This document shows, piece after piece, positions 35,701 to 47,864 of a stretch of DNA of 64,000 nucleotides. Position 1 is the first letter of the stretch. Each line of letters starts with the position of its first letter. Under the pieces are notes generated by a model. The model was given only the letters and a program-made list of their open reading frames with translations, was not told the origin of the DNA and did not search any database. Source of the DNA: Acanthococcus lagerstroemiae (Eukaryota > Arthropoda > Insecta > Hemiptera > Eriococcidae); contig CM063111.1 of assembly GCA_031841125.1 (NCBI GenBank), positions 44,528,955-44,592,954 of the forward strand, written 5' to 3'. The position numbers and the translations under genes were made by a program.

Positions 35701-37017
35701 CGTGCACGGAGGTCTGAGTCCAAATTTGAAAACCCTAGATCACATCAGGCGACTCAATCGACCAATAGAAACGCCAGTCACAGGACTGCTTTGCGATCTA
35801 GTTTGGGCGGATCCAGATAAAGTTAGTCTGGCGAGTTCTCATGGGTAAATCGTGCTATACATGTGAACTTAAAGGTATAAAAGTCTAATGAGCTCTCTCC
35901 TTGGTCTAGAGTCCATCTGGATGGAAGTACAACGAAGCTCGAGCCATTTCGTATAGGTTTGGCACTGATGTGATCAGACAATTTCTAGAGAAGACGAAAC
36001 TGAATTTAATCGTGAGAGCTCACGAGGTAAGTAATGTGTCAAAAACTTAACGATGGTCGCCATTTTGATATATGTACAAATATGTATTCATCCCGAAACA
36101 GTTATTATATTTAATTATGCTTCGATGGGGAATTAATTTGAAAACAAAATTGTGATTTTATTGATTGAGGGGTTCATTTAAAGAATACCTAACCACTGTC
36201 ATTTTCGAAATTTGAATTTTGTCGACAAGTTATGCTGTAAGTGCTGCTGAGCTAAGCGAAAAGTCAGCGTGATTCCATTGACAGACGTTGCTTTATTCAA
36301 ATGCAAGATCAAGTTTGAGCATAACGACCGCAGATACAGCGCTATCTGTCGACGAAGTCTGAATTGTAATGAATTGTGAGTTTTCCTTTGAATGAACCCC
36401 CTAATAAAATCCAGTGTTAAGTTTTATGTGATGATGCCTATTGAATGATGTATGTATCATTTATTCACTCATCTTTCAGGTGACAGCCTGCTATCATCAG
36501 ATTATTCCTCTATAAGAAGATACTTAACTCTATCTTACAACCTAGATCCGAACGAAATTTCAATTACACCTCACATGTGCCGATTTATTGATTACCGACC
36601 TGAATTACTATAAGTACTGTTTGTTGCAGCTTATGAAGAAAGGATACGAAATTATGCCGAACAAACAATTGATAACAATATTTTCTGCCCCAAATTACAC
36701 CGGTGTTTTCAACAATAACGGAGCTTTTCTGGTAGTGAATGAAGATCTAAACTGCACGATTATTTCACTGAATGTAAGATTTGTTTACATGCTGTAAAAG
36801 TCTTAAAAATGTCTGAGGTACTTGGTATATTACTTACCGCTGGATCTTCCATGTTGTCCATAGGAATCAGCAAGCTTCCTTCTCGCTCATTTTCTGCTGA
36901 GTTAGTAGGCTATTCATTACATCTCTCTTGTACATTTTCTTGCAGTTCAGACTCAAGAAGGAAAATCGCACGACGAACTGCGAGACAAAATCAAATATTC
37001 TTCGGTCATCGTCATGA
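32734..37017 (+). CDS. PP1-like serine/threonine protein phosphatase, 7 exons
   Basis: Metal-dependent Ser/Thr phosphatase of the PPP family, closest by motif to PP1. Exons 32734-32797, 32896-33081, 34825-35055, 35598-35821, 35910-36026, 36630-36773, 36946-37017 have consistent phases and GT-AG borders, and encode 345 aa ending at TGA. Visible motifs: GDIHGQ (84-89), GDFVDRG (112-118), LRGNHE (142-147), CVHGG (195-199), R246 (matching PP1 R221), RAHE (271-274), SAPNY (293-297). All metal and phosphate ligands are kept, so catalysis is likely. Divergent features: an N-terminus unlike PP1, about three extra residues between RGNHE and FNCLP, and the loop after SAPNY reads TGVFNN instead of CGEFDN. 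Exon 2 uses the second AG (ending CATCTCCAG), needed for frame. Intron 2 carries a hAT insertion. Such fast-evolving PP1 paralogues are often testis-expressed in insects; here that is inference. The start ATG is the first in frame after a 5' AT-rich leader. Confidence 0.92.
33662..34377. mobile_element. hAT-type element in PP1-like intron 2
   Basis: Ends CAGTGTTGCCAT and TGGCAACACTG, with perfect 8-bp target duplications CGTACATT at 33654-33661 and 34378-34385. 716 bp, non-autonomous. Its subterminal regions carry many TTATGCCAAAT-like motifs (about five near each end), likely former transposase-binding sites. Fully intronic, so it need not disturb the gene. Confidence 0.9.
35422..35560 (+). 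other. Possible PPP-exon-like fragment in intron 3
   Basis: After TACTACTTTACAG (acceptor-like), a + frame reads [20 protein letters not shown] before ending at TGA near 35560. It faintly resembles the [15 protein letters not shown] part of exon 6 of the same gene. Could be a decayed duplicated exon or chance. Confidence 0.25.
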
Positions 37018-38840
37018 ATTTGGAGAACGTTTCACCTTCGAGCGGGATCAGTTCCATCCAGTTTTATAAAAATTTACTACCTACACCTATTCGATGTACA
37101 TAGTTCAGTAAATAATGGACAGACCCAAGACACTAAAAAATCCACTATAATAATTCAAATTATCCTCGTTGTTACTATTGAAACACAATTCAAAAAATTT
37201 CAAAAAATCCTTAATTAAGATATCCTGTTTTTATTCCGGAAGACGAGGTACTGTCAATGGAAATATGTAAACTTTTTTATAGCTATTCACTGATAAGATA
37301 CTATTTGCGGTACCGGTAGCTAATTTTCTGAATATAAATAGACAACCTTTGGCCATATGATGACATGAAAACGCAGTGTTACTAATTACATATTCATCCA
37401 GAAAATTGAATAAAGCTTTGAGCGGCTTCACCTTACTTAAGGGGTTGAAGGTAATCAGTGTTAAAGATAGTACCTACTCAAATAAGGTATTATGAAGTCA
37501 GAAATGAGATTAGGATGTACTATCACACAATGTCCATTTGCAACCACCAACCCCTTTCTCTAGAAAAACAGCTTTCTTCTTCCCATGTTATGCGTGACAG
37601 ATTATATCAACGAATAACGTACTAAATAAATCATTCCAAACACTTCAGGGTTTCATTTAAAATTATTCAAACACTGAAAGCCATGAAATTACGTTCGACA
37701 AAAAATTTATGAGAAATAATTATACATTCTGTACAACAAAACACATCGATATAAAATCAAATATGTGACATGCCAGGAAGAAAGGGACCTGTGCGGAGAA
37801 ATGTTAATTTTACAGGAGAGCGAATAAACAAAATTGATAACGTTTTCACGTTTCGAGACACTCAAACTTGAAGACTTACAGCAGTTTGGGGAAATTTTTT
37901 AGAATTTTTTCGACAACACCACGCGAAAGAGCGAACTAAGATTAGTCAAAAACAATTGTCATCACAAAAATTTTTTTTTTCTTATTTTTTTCGCACGTCC
38001 CTTTTCTCCTGGCATGTCACATATAGTGAATCAATTCAAATTAATACAAAAACTAAAATTTGACCGTCTTCGCCCCATGATTATTCAATTTCAGTATTTC
38101 GTGATTACCTGGTCGATGAATCAAGCAATAAAATTCAATTCAATGGGACCTCACAGAACACAAAATTCTCTATCATTAATGGTATTTTGTTTCACTTACC
38201 TTTCAAAATTCGTGTCTCTCTATTCAATATTAAAGTTTAAAGAGCATTAATTTTCTTTCAATACCGATTCAGAATTTCAGAACTGATAACCGATTTACAA
38301 AAATTAATCACGGATCTCATAGGTCTCGTCTTCCAGTACCAAAAACTGTCTTTGGTTTGAGTTTCCATCATTTTGCGCCAGAGTGTAGCACTCGTTTGAA
38401 GACTTTCAGCCACACTCAGCATTTTTGCTCCATCCGATCATTTTCTTCCCATTGACGGTACCGAATTTTCATAGATTTCACCTGTTGTATAGCGTGCGCA
38501 GTTGTATATTCTGAAGGTAACACATACAATTTTCCAATTTTTCCATTATTTTTAGGGTCGACGTCCTTATGAATGTAATGGAAATAATAATAAAAAAGTT
38601 CTACGCGACGTTTCTTAGAGGTGAGAAATGTTTTATAAAAGTAGAGAAGGCAAGTCTGGCAATCGACACGGTTGCCAACCTAATAAGAAGTAAGCTGAAG
38701 ATAAGCATTATTAGTTCTCATCAACAAGGCGCCATATACAAGCCAGGTTGCGTTGCGACCTAGTAATGGGGTTGGCCTTTCAGCTGAAGTCTGGGCGGCT
38801 ATTCTACTAACCAACTTTGAACAAAAAGTACGATCGCACT
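37018..38840. other. PP1-like 3' region, then no gene
   Basis: AATAAA at 37409-37414 could serve as poly(A) signal of the phosphatase gene. Further downstream only short open frames and AT-rich DNA are seen. Confidence 0.4.
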
Positions 38841-39066
38841 TGGACGCTGTTAAGCGTAAGGGACCCAACCAGCAAAATCTGTTTTTTGAGAACACGTGAT
38901 TCTAAGTTCACGAGCCATGTAGAAACTACATATATGACATAGCGTTTACTGATAAGCTTTGATCAACGTGAGTACACATTTTTGAATCGGGGGCCCAATT
39001 CTGAAAAAATCTACTTTCTACGCTCTTTCCAACGATACTAATAACTCATTTTGTTTACAAATGTTG
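38841..39066 (+). repeat. MITE copy (TGGACGCTGTTAA end), right end lost
   Basis: Aligns with 47440-47697: TGGACGCTGTTAAGC, GCGTTTACTGATAAGCTTT, CAACGTG-G-ACACATTTTTG, TCGGGGGCCCAA, CAACGATACTAATAACTCATTTT. This copy lacks the right inverted end. Confidence 0.75.
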
Positions 39067-42000
39067 GTTGATTCACACCGACCCTAATATCAGCAAGAAT
39101 CATGTACACAATAATATTACAAACCTCACAAAATGAACTCCTTTCATCGATTCCTTATGTTGATACCTCGAGTCACTTTTGCAGTGACTGTAAGCACAAT
39201 ATAAACCTATCTTCCTATCTTTTTTTTTCTCACACAATTACGTTCACTTTCACATTTAAAACCACAAGCGCCACTGTAGAAAGCAAACACGATTCATTCT
39301 TGTGTATCTCGTTTGTTTGTCCACATACTTACATTTAAAACCGCAAGCGCCTAAGCTGCGTCGGATAGAACTTTAATATTATTACTACTATTATTTCCAT
39401 TTTATAGGCTCGGCTGCGCCAGCCTTAAAAACTGTTTCCTGAGTGGTCCAGTTGACGTCCGCTGAAAAGCCAACCCTATTACTCGCGGTCGCCGAACGAC
39501 CTAGCTTGTTCAACAGTTGCTTATAATTTCTCAACATTTTATCAAACCTCTTGATAGATATATGACATTAGGAAAAATTAGGAAAATATAATAAATTATA
39601 ACATGCAATAACTTATTGCAAAAAACTAGTTAGTTTGTACTGCCTACGCATCTACTGTGTGTACTTTACATATGAACAAACAAGAATGTTTTCAACTAGT
39701 GAGCAATGCAACAGAGGTACTTAAGTTGGGGAGTTGTAACATTTTTCATGTGCCTGTCTATAAGAGAGTTTGTGACAATGTTACCCCATGTAATAGTAGT
39801 TCCTGTTTCGACCATGCGGTTAATAAATGAAAATAATTTGTAACGCAGTCTTTTACTATCAGTTTGTTTTTCTACATTGAAATTTTCATCCCCCCCTTTT
39901 TAAACATTGTATATTGTTATACAATCGTAACAAATAATATGCTTAATATTATTTAATGTAAACAAAAATTTAAAAAAAAAAAATCAACAAAATTTATAAT
40001 GCGATCATGTAATGTAGTATCACATTTTTACATTTGAAGCACACAGTATACATAAATATTCTCTATTAATTTGTTTTGACTCTCAAACTGTATCAATACT
40101 TCTGTAATTTGTTTTGTTTGAAATGACCATCATCGATTAACGAAATCGGGGAAAAATTTAACTATAAAGATGAAACTCCAATCCCCGATACAGTGTATTT
40201 CAAATCCATTTGCTTGTAAGCATATATTCTTAATGCCACTAATCGAATTTTAGTAGGTACTTTGTTTTGGTAACTTATATTACACGAAAAACAAAACAAT
40301 ACAAAATTATCAAAACAGAAATTTTGTTAGGTAACAAACAATTATTATCTTCTTGTTTAAATGAAATGTAACCGGAATTTCCTAATTCTTGAAAATTTAA
40401 ACAAGAACAGTGACCCAGTTTCATATTGCAAAAAGGACCTATTTTTCATGGGAGCACTGTGGTGTGAAATGTTTATCATTTACCGTTTAAATTTACAGAA
40501 CGGCTGGTGGACAACTAGGCTTACATAATCGCGTTTCTGTACTGAAGATTTATGGTAGCTCTCACTCAGAAAATAAATCTAATTTGAAAGTCGGCACAGG
40601 TGCCGAATGGCGTTCCCTGGGAGCACGGATAAGACTGAAACAAAATAAAATGACGGTTCGAGAAAAGCCACCTGGTACAAGTTCCAATTACAAAAGGAAT
40701 ACAAGTTCACTAAATTTGTTAGGTATAACCTTTTTCAGTCAGTGCAAAACAGAAGAGTCACGTTCTTTTTGTACCGGTTCTTTTGAAATACATCTTATCA
40801 TTTATCGAACACTTATTACACATTTTACAAATATTAATAAGTAACAGGGAAACCGTAGTCATTAAACAAAACGTTAGGCCATAATTAAAACAATATACGT
40901 ATTTAATTTACTGGGTACTAAAATATAAACACAATATCTAACTTAGAGTTAGAAAAACAAATAGGAGGGAAAACGGTTGGTAATAAAAATGTCTACAAAA
41001 CACGTTATACTTATTCTAAAAACTGAAAATATTTAAACACCAGTCCGCCATCACACTTGAAAATCACAAACAATAAGGGCAAAAAAAAGTAGATACGAGA
41101 ACATGTAAAAAAATTCGCTGTAATATGACAAACCTGAGTCAAGAAGTCAAAATGGCCGTATAGGCAGGTATTATGTATTATGGTGTTTAACTAAGTACCT
41201 AGTACAATACGAATATATGCTCAGGGGTATAACAAAGTGATTTTTTAGGTTTGGGGGAGGGGGCTGACTGTAACATCATCAAAATTTTAAACAAGCAATT
41301 TGAGATCTGAGATTATTGCTGTTGCACAGTTTTCGGAACCTTCATTGTATTGTAGAAAAGGTTTTGATGTACCTGGAAAAAGGACATAAATGCACACATT
41401 GACTCTAAATTACTGTTCTCGGGCACTGGTCAATGCACACATCAATGTCAAAATCCCGTTGTTAGGGCAAATCAAATAAACTTTCCTGACCTCAGAGATT
41501 CCAATCTATGTACTGCTCCAATGTTTGTAATCTGTAATTAAGAATCTTCCATGTTGCGAGATATCATATTTTAAAATTCCTGAGGTTTGTCAGCAACAAG
41601 TATATAAAGTAACAAGTAGGTTTAGGTATAGTGTAGAGGCATATACGTATGAAGTGGTATCCTGTACTTCAAAACGTACCAACCAAAAGTATAATCGTAC
41701 ATAAGTTAAACATACAAACGAACATCGTACAACTGCCCTCTAACGAACATGTTTGAATCAGTAAATAATCAATTTCTTTTCCTCTTTGGCTGTTCGTCTG
41801 GACGTTATAATAGGAACAATACATATATAAAATATCGACTGGCGTTATGTTTAATGTACATTAATGTAAATATTACATACGAATACTCTACCACTTATAA
41901 AATGTGGCAAATATATCTGCTGAATACGCTCTATATAGGTACAGCACGTAAACTGGGAACTCGAAAAAATTATACGTAACACTTAATATTACATTAAGAA

Positions 42001-43543
42001 AAACAACACTAAATTTAACATTTTTGTGGGTAAGTTCTTCAACTTTCTAATACCTATGTATAATAGGTTCACATTAAAAGTGGACCAGTTAATTCACTCA
42101 GTAGTTCTATTTACTGTCATCGAGCTTTCTGGCAAATTCTACAGGATACTTAAGCCATTCAAGATGTATCAAAGTTACGTTGCAACTATAACGAGATAGG
42201 TACTTCAACTTTCTTATTACAATGCCTCTCTGGCACTTAAAAATACAAATTCGCTCTAAAATGGCTAATAGACGTCATTATAGGTATGTAACGTTTAGCC
42301 TGATTAAAATATGAATTGACTTCCTATATACTTATCATTCTCCATATTAATTAGTCGTAGGTAAAAAAAGAAACAAAATTGATCGACCGAATCAGACTTT
42401 GTAGTTTGTACACGATATTGTTATTCAAAAAACGCTTGGTGATAATTGACTACTACCGTAAATTACATTACAAATCTAAGTATATTGCTATAGATAATAA
42501 TTTCTTCTATAATGCCAAATAACAGAAAACAGAACAAGGTATCAATACCTATGAAAATGTTTACTAAGTAGATAAGTACCTATATTGGAATTATCAAGTT
42601 AGTGTGAAGTTTGGGCGCAAAAGAAAGATTTTAGGAATTCAAATTGCCCCCGTGGCTTTTCTGAAAAGATATGGTGATTTGAAACAAGTGTTCCACAGTA
42701 TACTGTAAGGGAGTTAGCCACCTACAAAATCTCAGCGCAGACAATGGTTCTTTTTTAATTGACGAATGAATATTATTGCAAATGTAACTGTGTTAGGGAC
42801 CCAGGATGAATACCTAAGACTTCAGTGTTCAATTACCTAATACGTACAGGAATAAAATAAATATTGAATAATACTATTCCTCCATCTTTAACTTACTTCT
42901 GAACTGCTGGGTGTTGCAGTGGCAGTTGGTAACAACCGTAACAACAGTCTGCTGCTTTTAATTGATCGTTTCAAAAATGACGAAACTGTGACATCATAGC
43001 CAAACAACCGGGTAGCAAGTTTAATACCTATATGGAGGAATACCGTTTCAATGCATTTTTCTCGAAAATCTGAATCAAAATGAAAATATCTTCAGAACAT
43101 CATTTGTAGCATTTAAAATTTTCTCTAATATGATACCAATCGCGACCGAGTCCAATAAGCATTATTTCTTGCGTGTTATTCTCATGTAGCTCTTCGGTAC
43201 CAACTTGAAAGTTGGTGACGTCATTTCTAAAACGATCAATAACAGGAACTTCAAGTCTGAATAGAAAAATAATTAGTTCAGAGAAGCAGTATCAGTTAAA
43301 GAGACACCTGCATCGGTCCTAACAATCGAAAAATAAAGTTCCATTCAACATCATTGTAACTATTTTCCACTGTACAGATTTCACATCAGTTCTTAGTTCC
43401 GATACAGCATGATATTTCACATAGATAAGTGACATGTGTAGTGAATCTAAACTGGGTTTCTTTTTCATGGTGACGCTATCAAATAGATAAATGACAAAAT
43501 CCATCAGAAATTTAAATCCCATGAAATCCTATAAGGTAAAGTA
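39067..43543. other. No gene recognised (4.5 kb)
   Basis: The longest gene-free stretch, strongly AT-rich, with no delimited transposon. Open frames are short and unlike known proteins. Regulatory content cannot be judged from sequence alone. Confidence 0.45.
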
Positions 43544-45712
43544 GGGTAAGATGACGCAGGTGTCTGTTTGCCATGTGAACAGCCCTGTAGAATGAAAGTA
43601 ACGTAATAGGTTTGTAGCGTTTCTATACACCAGATCATGAGTTCAAATTCCCAAAGTCGAAAACCTGTTCGTTCTATTCCTATGATTATTCCGTGATTTT
43701 TATCTATGAAAAAGCGCTTAGAAATGTTCGGTCGTTTTGAAATAATTTTGCAAAATTGGGATTAATGTTTCACGATATTCAATATATTGTGAGTTAGATA
43801 TTTGTATAAATGATATTATCCCTTCTCTTTCAGTATATTTCATCAGTTTTACCGGTAAATCAAACTATCATACTTTTTTTTTGGTCTTCAAAGTTACATA
43901 TGTACCTATAGTATGGCAATTTCTAATGATAGGTAAGATGGCCAAAGTTTGAGTACGGCAAGATGCCGCACTGCAGTGAACGGTAAATTTCGATTATCAA
44001 TGATCTAACGCAAATTTTACAGCTTGTTATTTTAAATTATGGTGTCGAATTACGTCAGAAAGGTGACCAGAGGGTCGTAAGACAGAAATGTAGCTAAAAG
44101 ATGCGACTGAATAATGTGAAAAAAAATCATAACGTACTGTAGTCTGGGGTGATTTCGGAATCCCGGTAACTTTGGACCACTTCCATTTTTTTACTTAAAA
44201 CATTTTCCCCAAGTTTAGATTGAAGGGAATTCCATTAAATTTGGTACGAAATTCATGCCAACGGATGTGGCTACACTATTATGTAGTTAAAATTGATTTT
44301 AAAATCGATATAAGGAAACTAGAATAAATCTCGTGACGCCCATAAAAAAGCCCCCAAAAAAATTGTTTGGAACACCAAAAAAATCTTATTAAATTATCGT
44401 TTTCTCATGGTCGGATGCAGCAAACTTTTCTGACCTAATTGGAAAAAAAAAATCAAGAGAATGAATGGAAGTTGAATTATCGGGAAAAAAGTAGAAACAG
44501 TGACGAAAATTTTTGTACCAAGATATTTTGTTACCTAATATTTTCATGAAATTAAGTTTGAAAAATAGGCACTAAAACTTGGAGTTCCCAAAGTTGGCAG
44601 CCCTGCGTATTGAAAAGATGATCATGTACAATTGTTCATAAGATTACAGCAAACGTTAAATGTCTTTAAAACAATTAGAAATTGATTTAAAAAAAAATCT
44701 CGTCCTACATTTTATTGTATTGTTACTAAACAATAGAATTATAGTCAACGTAAGTGGGTGGAATAATTTTCGGCCGTTTTTTGCCTTCCTAAGGAGAGCA
44801 GTATTTCCATTTAACAGTATCCATGATCACCCTTTCAGTTTCACCCGCTAGTACAGGTTTTGACGCCATATGTTAGAAGAGGTTACTACGACTTTGGCAT
44901 TGAAGTACATGAAAAGTGTACTTCAGTTTGAATTCATATTTCAAAATTTAACATTTTTATAGCTGAATTTTAGATTTCCTTTTTCAGAATAATTGTACAC
45001 GTTAATGAATAAAAATGTCTTTTTATACTTGAGTAAATATTGATTCTTCATTTAAAGTTCATAAAAGTGTTTTCAGAACTTTAGAAAATCAAAAACATTA
45101 TTTTTTTGAAGAGAGAGAAAAAAAAAAGTCCAAAGTTACCCCTTTTCTGGATAATTTTTAGACTGCCACTTTTTGTCTTCTGGGAGTTTAAAATAAAAAC
45201 TAAGCAGATTTTAACCCGTGTAGTGGTAAACTACAGGTCAAGACAAGACTTTTTTAGTTATCTTCAAACCAACTTTGTACCACATGTCAAAGAGTTACAG
45301 GGACCTAAATTTAAAAATAGTCCAAAGTTACCTCAGATTACGGTATGTGAAGCCAGCCGGTTGTTCAGAATTCCGGAAAGAATCCCTACTTACTTAAAAG
45401 TTACATTTTATACGCTTTACACTCGAATAAAAAAAATCGTACTACTTTGCATATTTTCATAACAGTTTATTGATTTGACATGTTATTACCATAAGCTATC
45501 TTACCCGACTAAAGAAAGGCATCTTACCCACCCCAACGGGCAAATGGCCAAAAAAGGGGACCTAGGAAAATAATTATGTCTCTATTGCGTGGGGGGGGGG
45601 GTTAACCACAAAAAAATCTTAATACAAGTTGTAGATAAAGGATTAGCATATTATCTGTGGCCGTTTTGTCAAGAAGCTATGACCATTCTTCGAAATGTAA
45701 GTCATCTTATCC
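43544..45712. mobile_element. TA-flanked element with GTAAGATGAC-type ends
   Basis: Left end GGGTAAGATGACGC after TA (43542-43543), right end GTCATCTTATCC before TA (45713-45714), in inverse orientation. A further internal GGTAAGATGGCC (43931) and CATCTTACCC (45520) reinforce the symmetry. No transposase recognised. It contains the nested element 44137-45343, so its original size was about 1 kb. The TA duplication suggests Tc1/mariner-pogo type. Confidence 0.7.
44137..45343. mobile_element. Nested TA-flanked element (TAACTTTGGAC motif)
   Basis: Ends CTGTAGTCTGGGGT and CCTCAGATTACGG are inverted and flanked by TA on both sides (44135-44136 and 45344-45345). GGTAACTTTGGAC follows the left end and GTCCAAAGTTACC precedes the right end; further GTCCAAAGTTACCCC sits at 45129. 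Inserted into the element 43544-45712, hence younger. Confidence 0.7.
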
Positions 45713-45993
45713 TACCCTACCTTAGTCTATTGTTCGGGAACTGAAGTATGAATTTAGGAAGCATCGAATAATCAGAAAGGACCCAATGTCCGTGTTACTC
45801 GAATAGATTTTAAATCCTTTGTTATTTACAGGGGCCCGCCTGAACAGAATGCAGAATGAACTGGAGTTCATTTTGGCGTAAGGAGATAAAGTGGCAAAGG
45901 AAGACATATCAATGATTTTGAGGAGCTTCCTTGCTCGCTCATCACTTAGCCGGAATTAACTCATTTTGTTCCATTGGAGAAATTCGTATACCC

Positions 45994-46365
45994 CATAGGC
46001 GCCGACTTGGCATTTTATTTGTGTGAGGGATGGGGGAGGGGGTCCCACAATAAAAAATTGAGGGGCGCCCCCCCAATATTTTTAACTTAAAAATGGAAAA
46101 GGGTGCGGCTTTTCTTTTAAATAAGCTGCAATTATCCGTTGTGTTCCAGAATCTAAGAAAATCAATGAACTTAAATTATTTTTTAATATAGTAAAATATG
46201 ATAAGTAATAATGAGAAGATTATAATTTTGGCACCAAAATAGACAAAATAGATAGAAGACGACCATTCGAATTTTCAATGAGAGGGATTTTTGACCGCTC
46301 CTACGAACCGTGATGACTTTAATTCTCCCCCCCCCCCAAGATTTTCCGTAAGTCAGCGCCTATGG
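45994..46365. mobile_element. hAT-like MITE (CATAGGCGCCGACTT ends)
   Basis: Inverted ends CATAGGCGCCGACTTGG and AAGTCAGCGCCTATGG with G- and C-runs inside. Flanks GTATACCC and CTATACCC form an imperfect 8-bp duplication. The same end occurs alone at about 15346. Confidence 0.78.
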
Positions 46366-47439
46366 CTATACCCCCAAATGAAATATGATGCCGCGGAACT
46401 GTATTTTGACTCCCAACAAGACATAAGCTTGAGAGAAAATTACAAATTACCTGCTGTGATCCTACACTACTGTTTTTCTGAAAGGAAGTCTTACACATGT
46501 GTACTCCGCGAACCCATCAGTGTTGTGCAGAGAGACATGCAAACATAAAGTATTTAAGTAAGTACATAATTGGAAGCTTTCTTTTTATATTGGAAATCGA
46601 CGGAGATTGCAGACTTCATAAAGAATACACGTATAACCCCTACATCAGTTCTTTGGGAAGTGAGGACAATCACTTGAAACTACAATTGAGAGTTTCTTCA
46701 GTTATACCGATTTGTTAATGGAAATAAAGGTGTATGGGTCACAGCACTTCACAAGAGAAGCATCTGTGATTTTTGAAAGATACTATTCGACGATTCATAT
46801 TGAAAGAAAACTCGAAATAAGGTAGAGTGCGCACGACTTGCACCAAAAATTTAAACGTTTTCAAGTGCTTTTCGGGAGACGAATGTGCAGTGGTATTTTT
46901 TGATAACACAAAACCTTTTGCCTTGTTCCGCTACGAGAGAGCTATTTGCACCCCTGAACGTGGCTTCTAAAACCTTAGTTAATGCGACAGTGATTCAAAA
47001 TTCTAGACACACGCCACGTTGATAGAATATTTACAAAATTCGTTTTTTAAACAATTAGGTATCAACGTTTCAAATTTTCAGTAGGTATTTCAATATTTTT
47101 CTAATAAGTATTAATTATTTAATTTACCTAAATCAGTCTCTATGTTGCTTATTTTATAATATAACTTCGGTTGATGTAAATATAATAATAAGTTTATTAC
47201 AGGCAACCGAATTCGCATTTACGAAAAGAACGCGATTAAAGTATACTTAATTGCGCTAAGAGCTCGAAATAATTGAATTATTCAATTAAAAAATTTCAGT
47301 TACTTACGCCCGACCATATCAATGCAAAAGATCATTTGATTTTATAGAACCCGTTAAATTCACTGATTTTCATTTTTCAAATCACGGTGAGAGAAAATCA
47401 CAAAAATCGTAAATTTGATTTCGTTTGAGTCGTTCTAAA
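46366..47439. other. No gene recognised
   Basis: AT-rich, only short open frames. Confidence 0.4.
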
Positions 47440-47697
47440 TGGACGCTGTTAAGCAAAAGGGCATGAAGCGACACAATCTGTTGCTTTTTTTTTTTGTTGA
47501 GAAAACGTAATAACATGAATAATTCCGGTTTACGGACATCGCATTTACTGATAAGCTTTTTTCAACGTGGGCACACATTTTTGTATCGGGGGCCCAAATT
47601 TGAAAAGTTCTACTTTTTACGCTGTTTTCAACGATACTAATAACTCATTTTATCAACAAATGTCACTTAAGTGCCTTTTGCTTTTTAACAGCGTCCA
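47440..47697. mobile_element. MITE with TGGACGCTGTTAA ends, full copy
   Basis: Left TGGACGCTGTTAAGCAAAAG and right CTTTTTAACAGCGTCCA are inverted. 258 bp, non-coding; the partial sister copy is at 38841-39066. It lies just 3' of the SLC6 stop codon. Target duplication not clear. Confidence 0.8.
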
Positions 47698-47864
47698 AAT
47701 GTTACTTACATTATGTCCCGTCGTATTTAGCTGAAAACTGTATTTATGTACACAGAGAGAAATCGAGAAAGATATATAAAAACATGTTATTACACACCAT
47801 AAGTTAATCGTGCGAACGGTTTCAAACTGAGAAATAATGACCAGGATAACTTTCATTCGCTTCT

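Noticed and set aside
45106..45462. 118-codon basic frame on +
   Set aside because: Spans the right end of a nested transposon; contains its repeat motif translated and no known domain.
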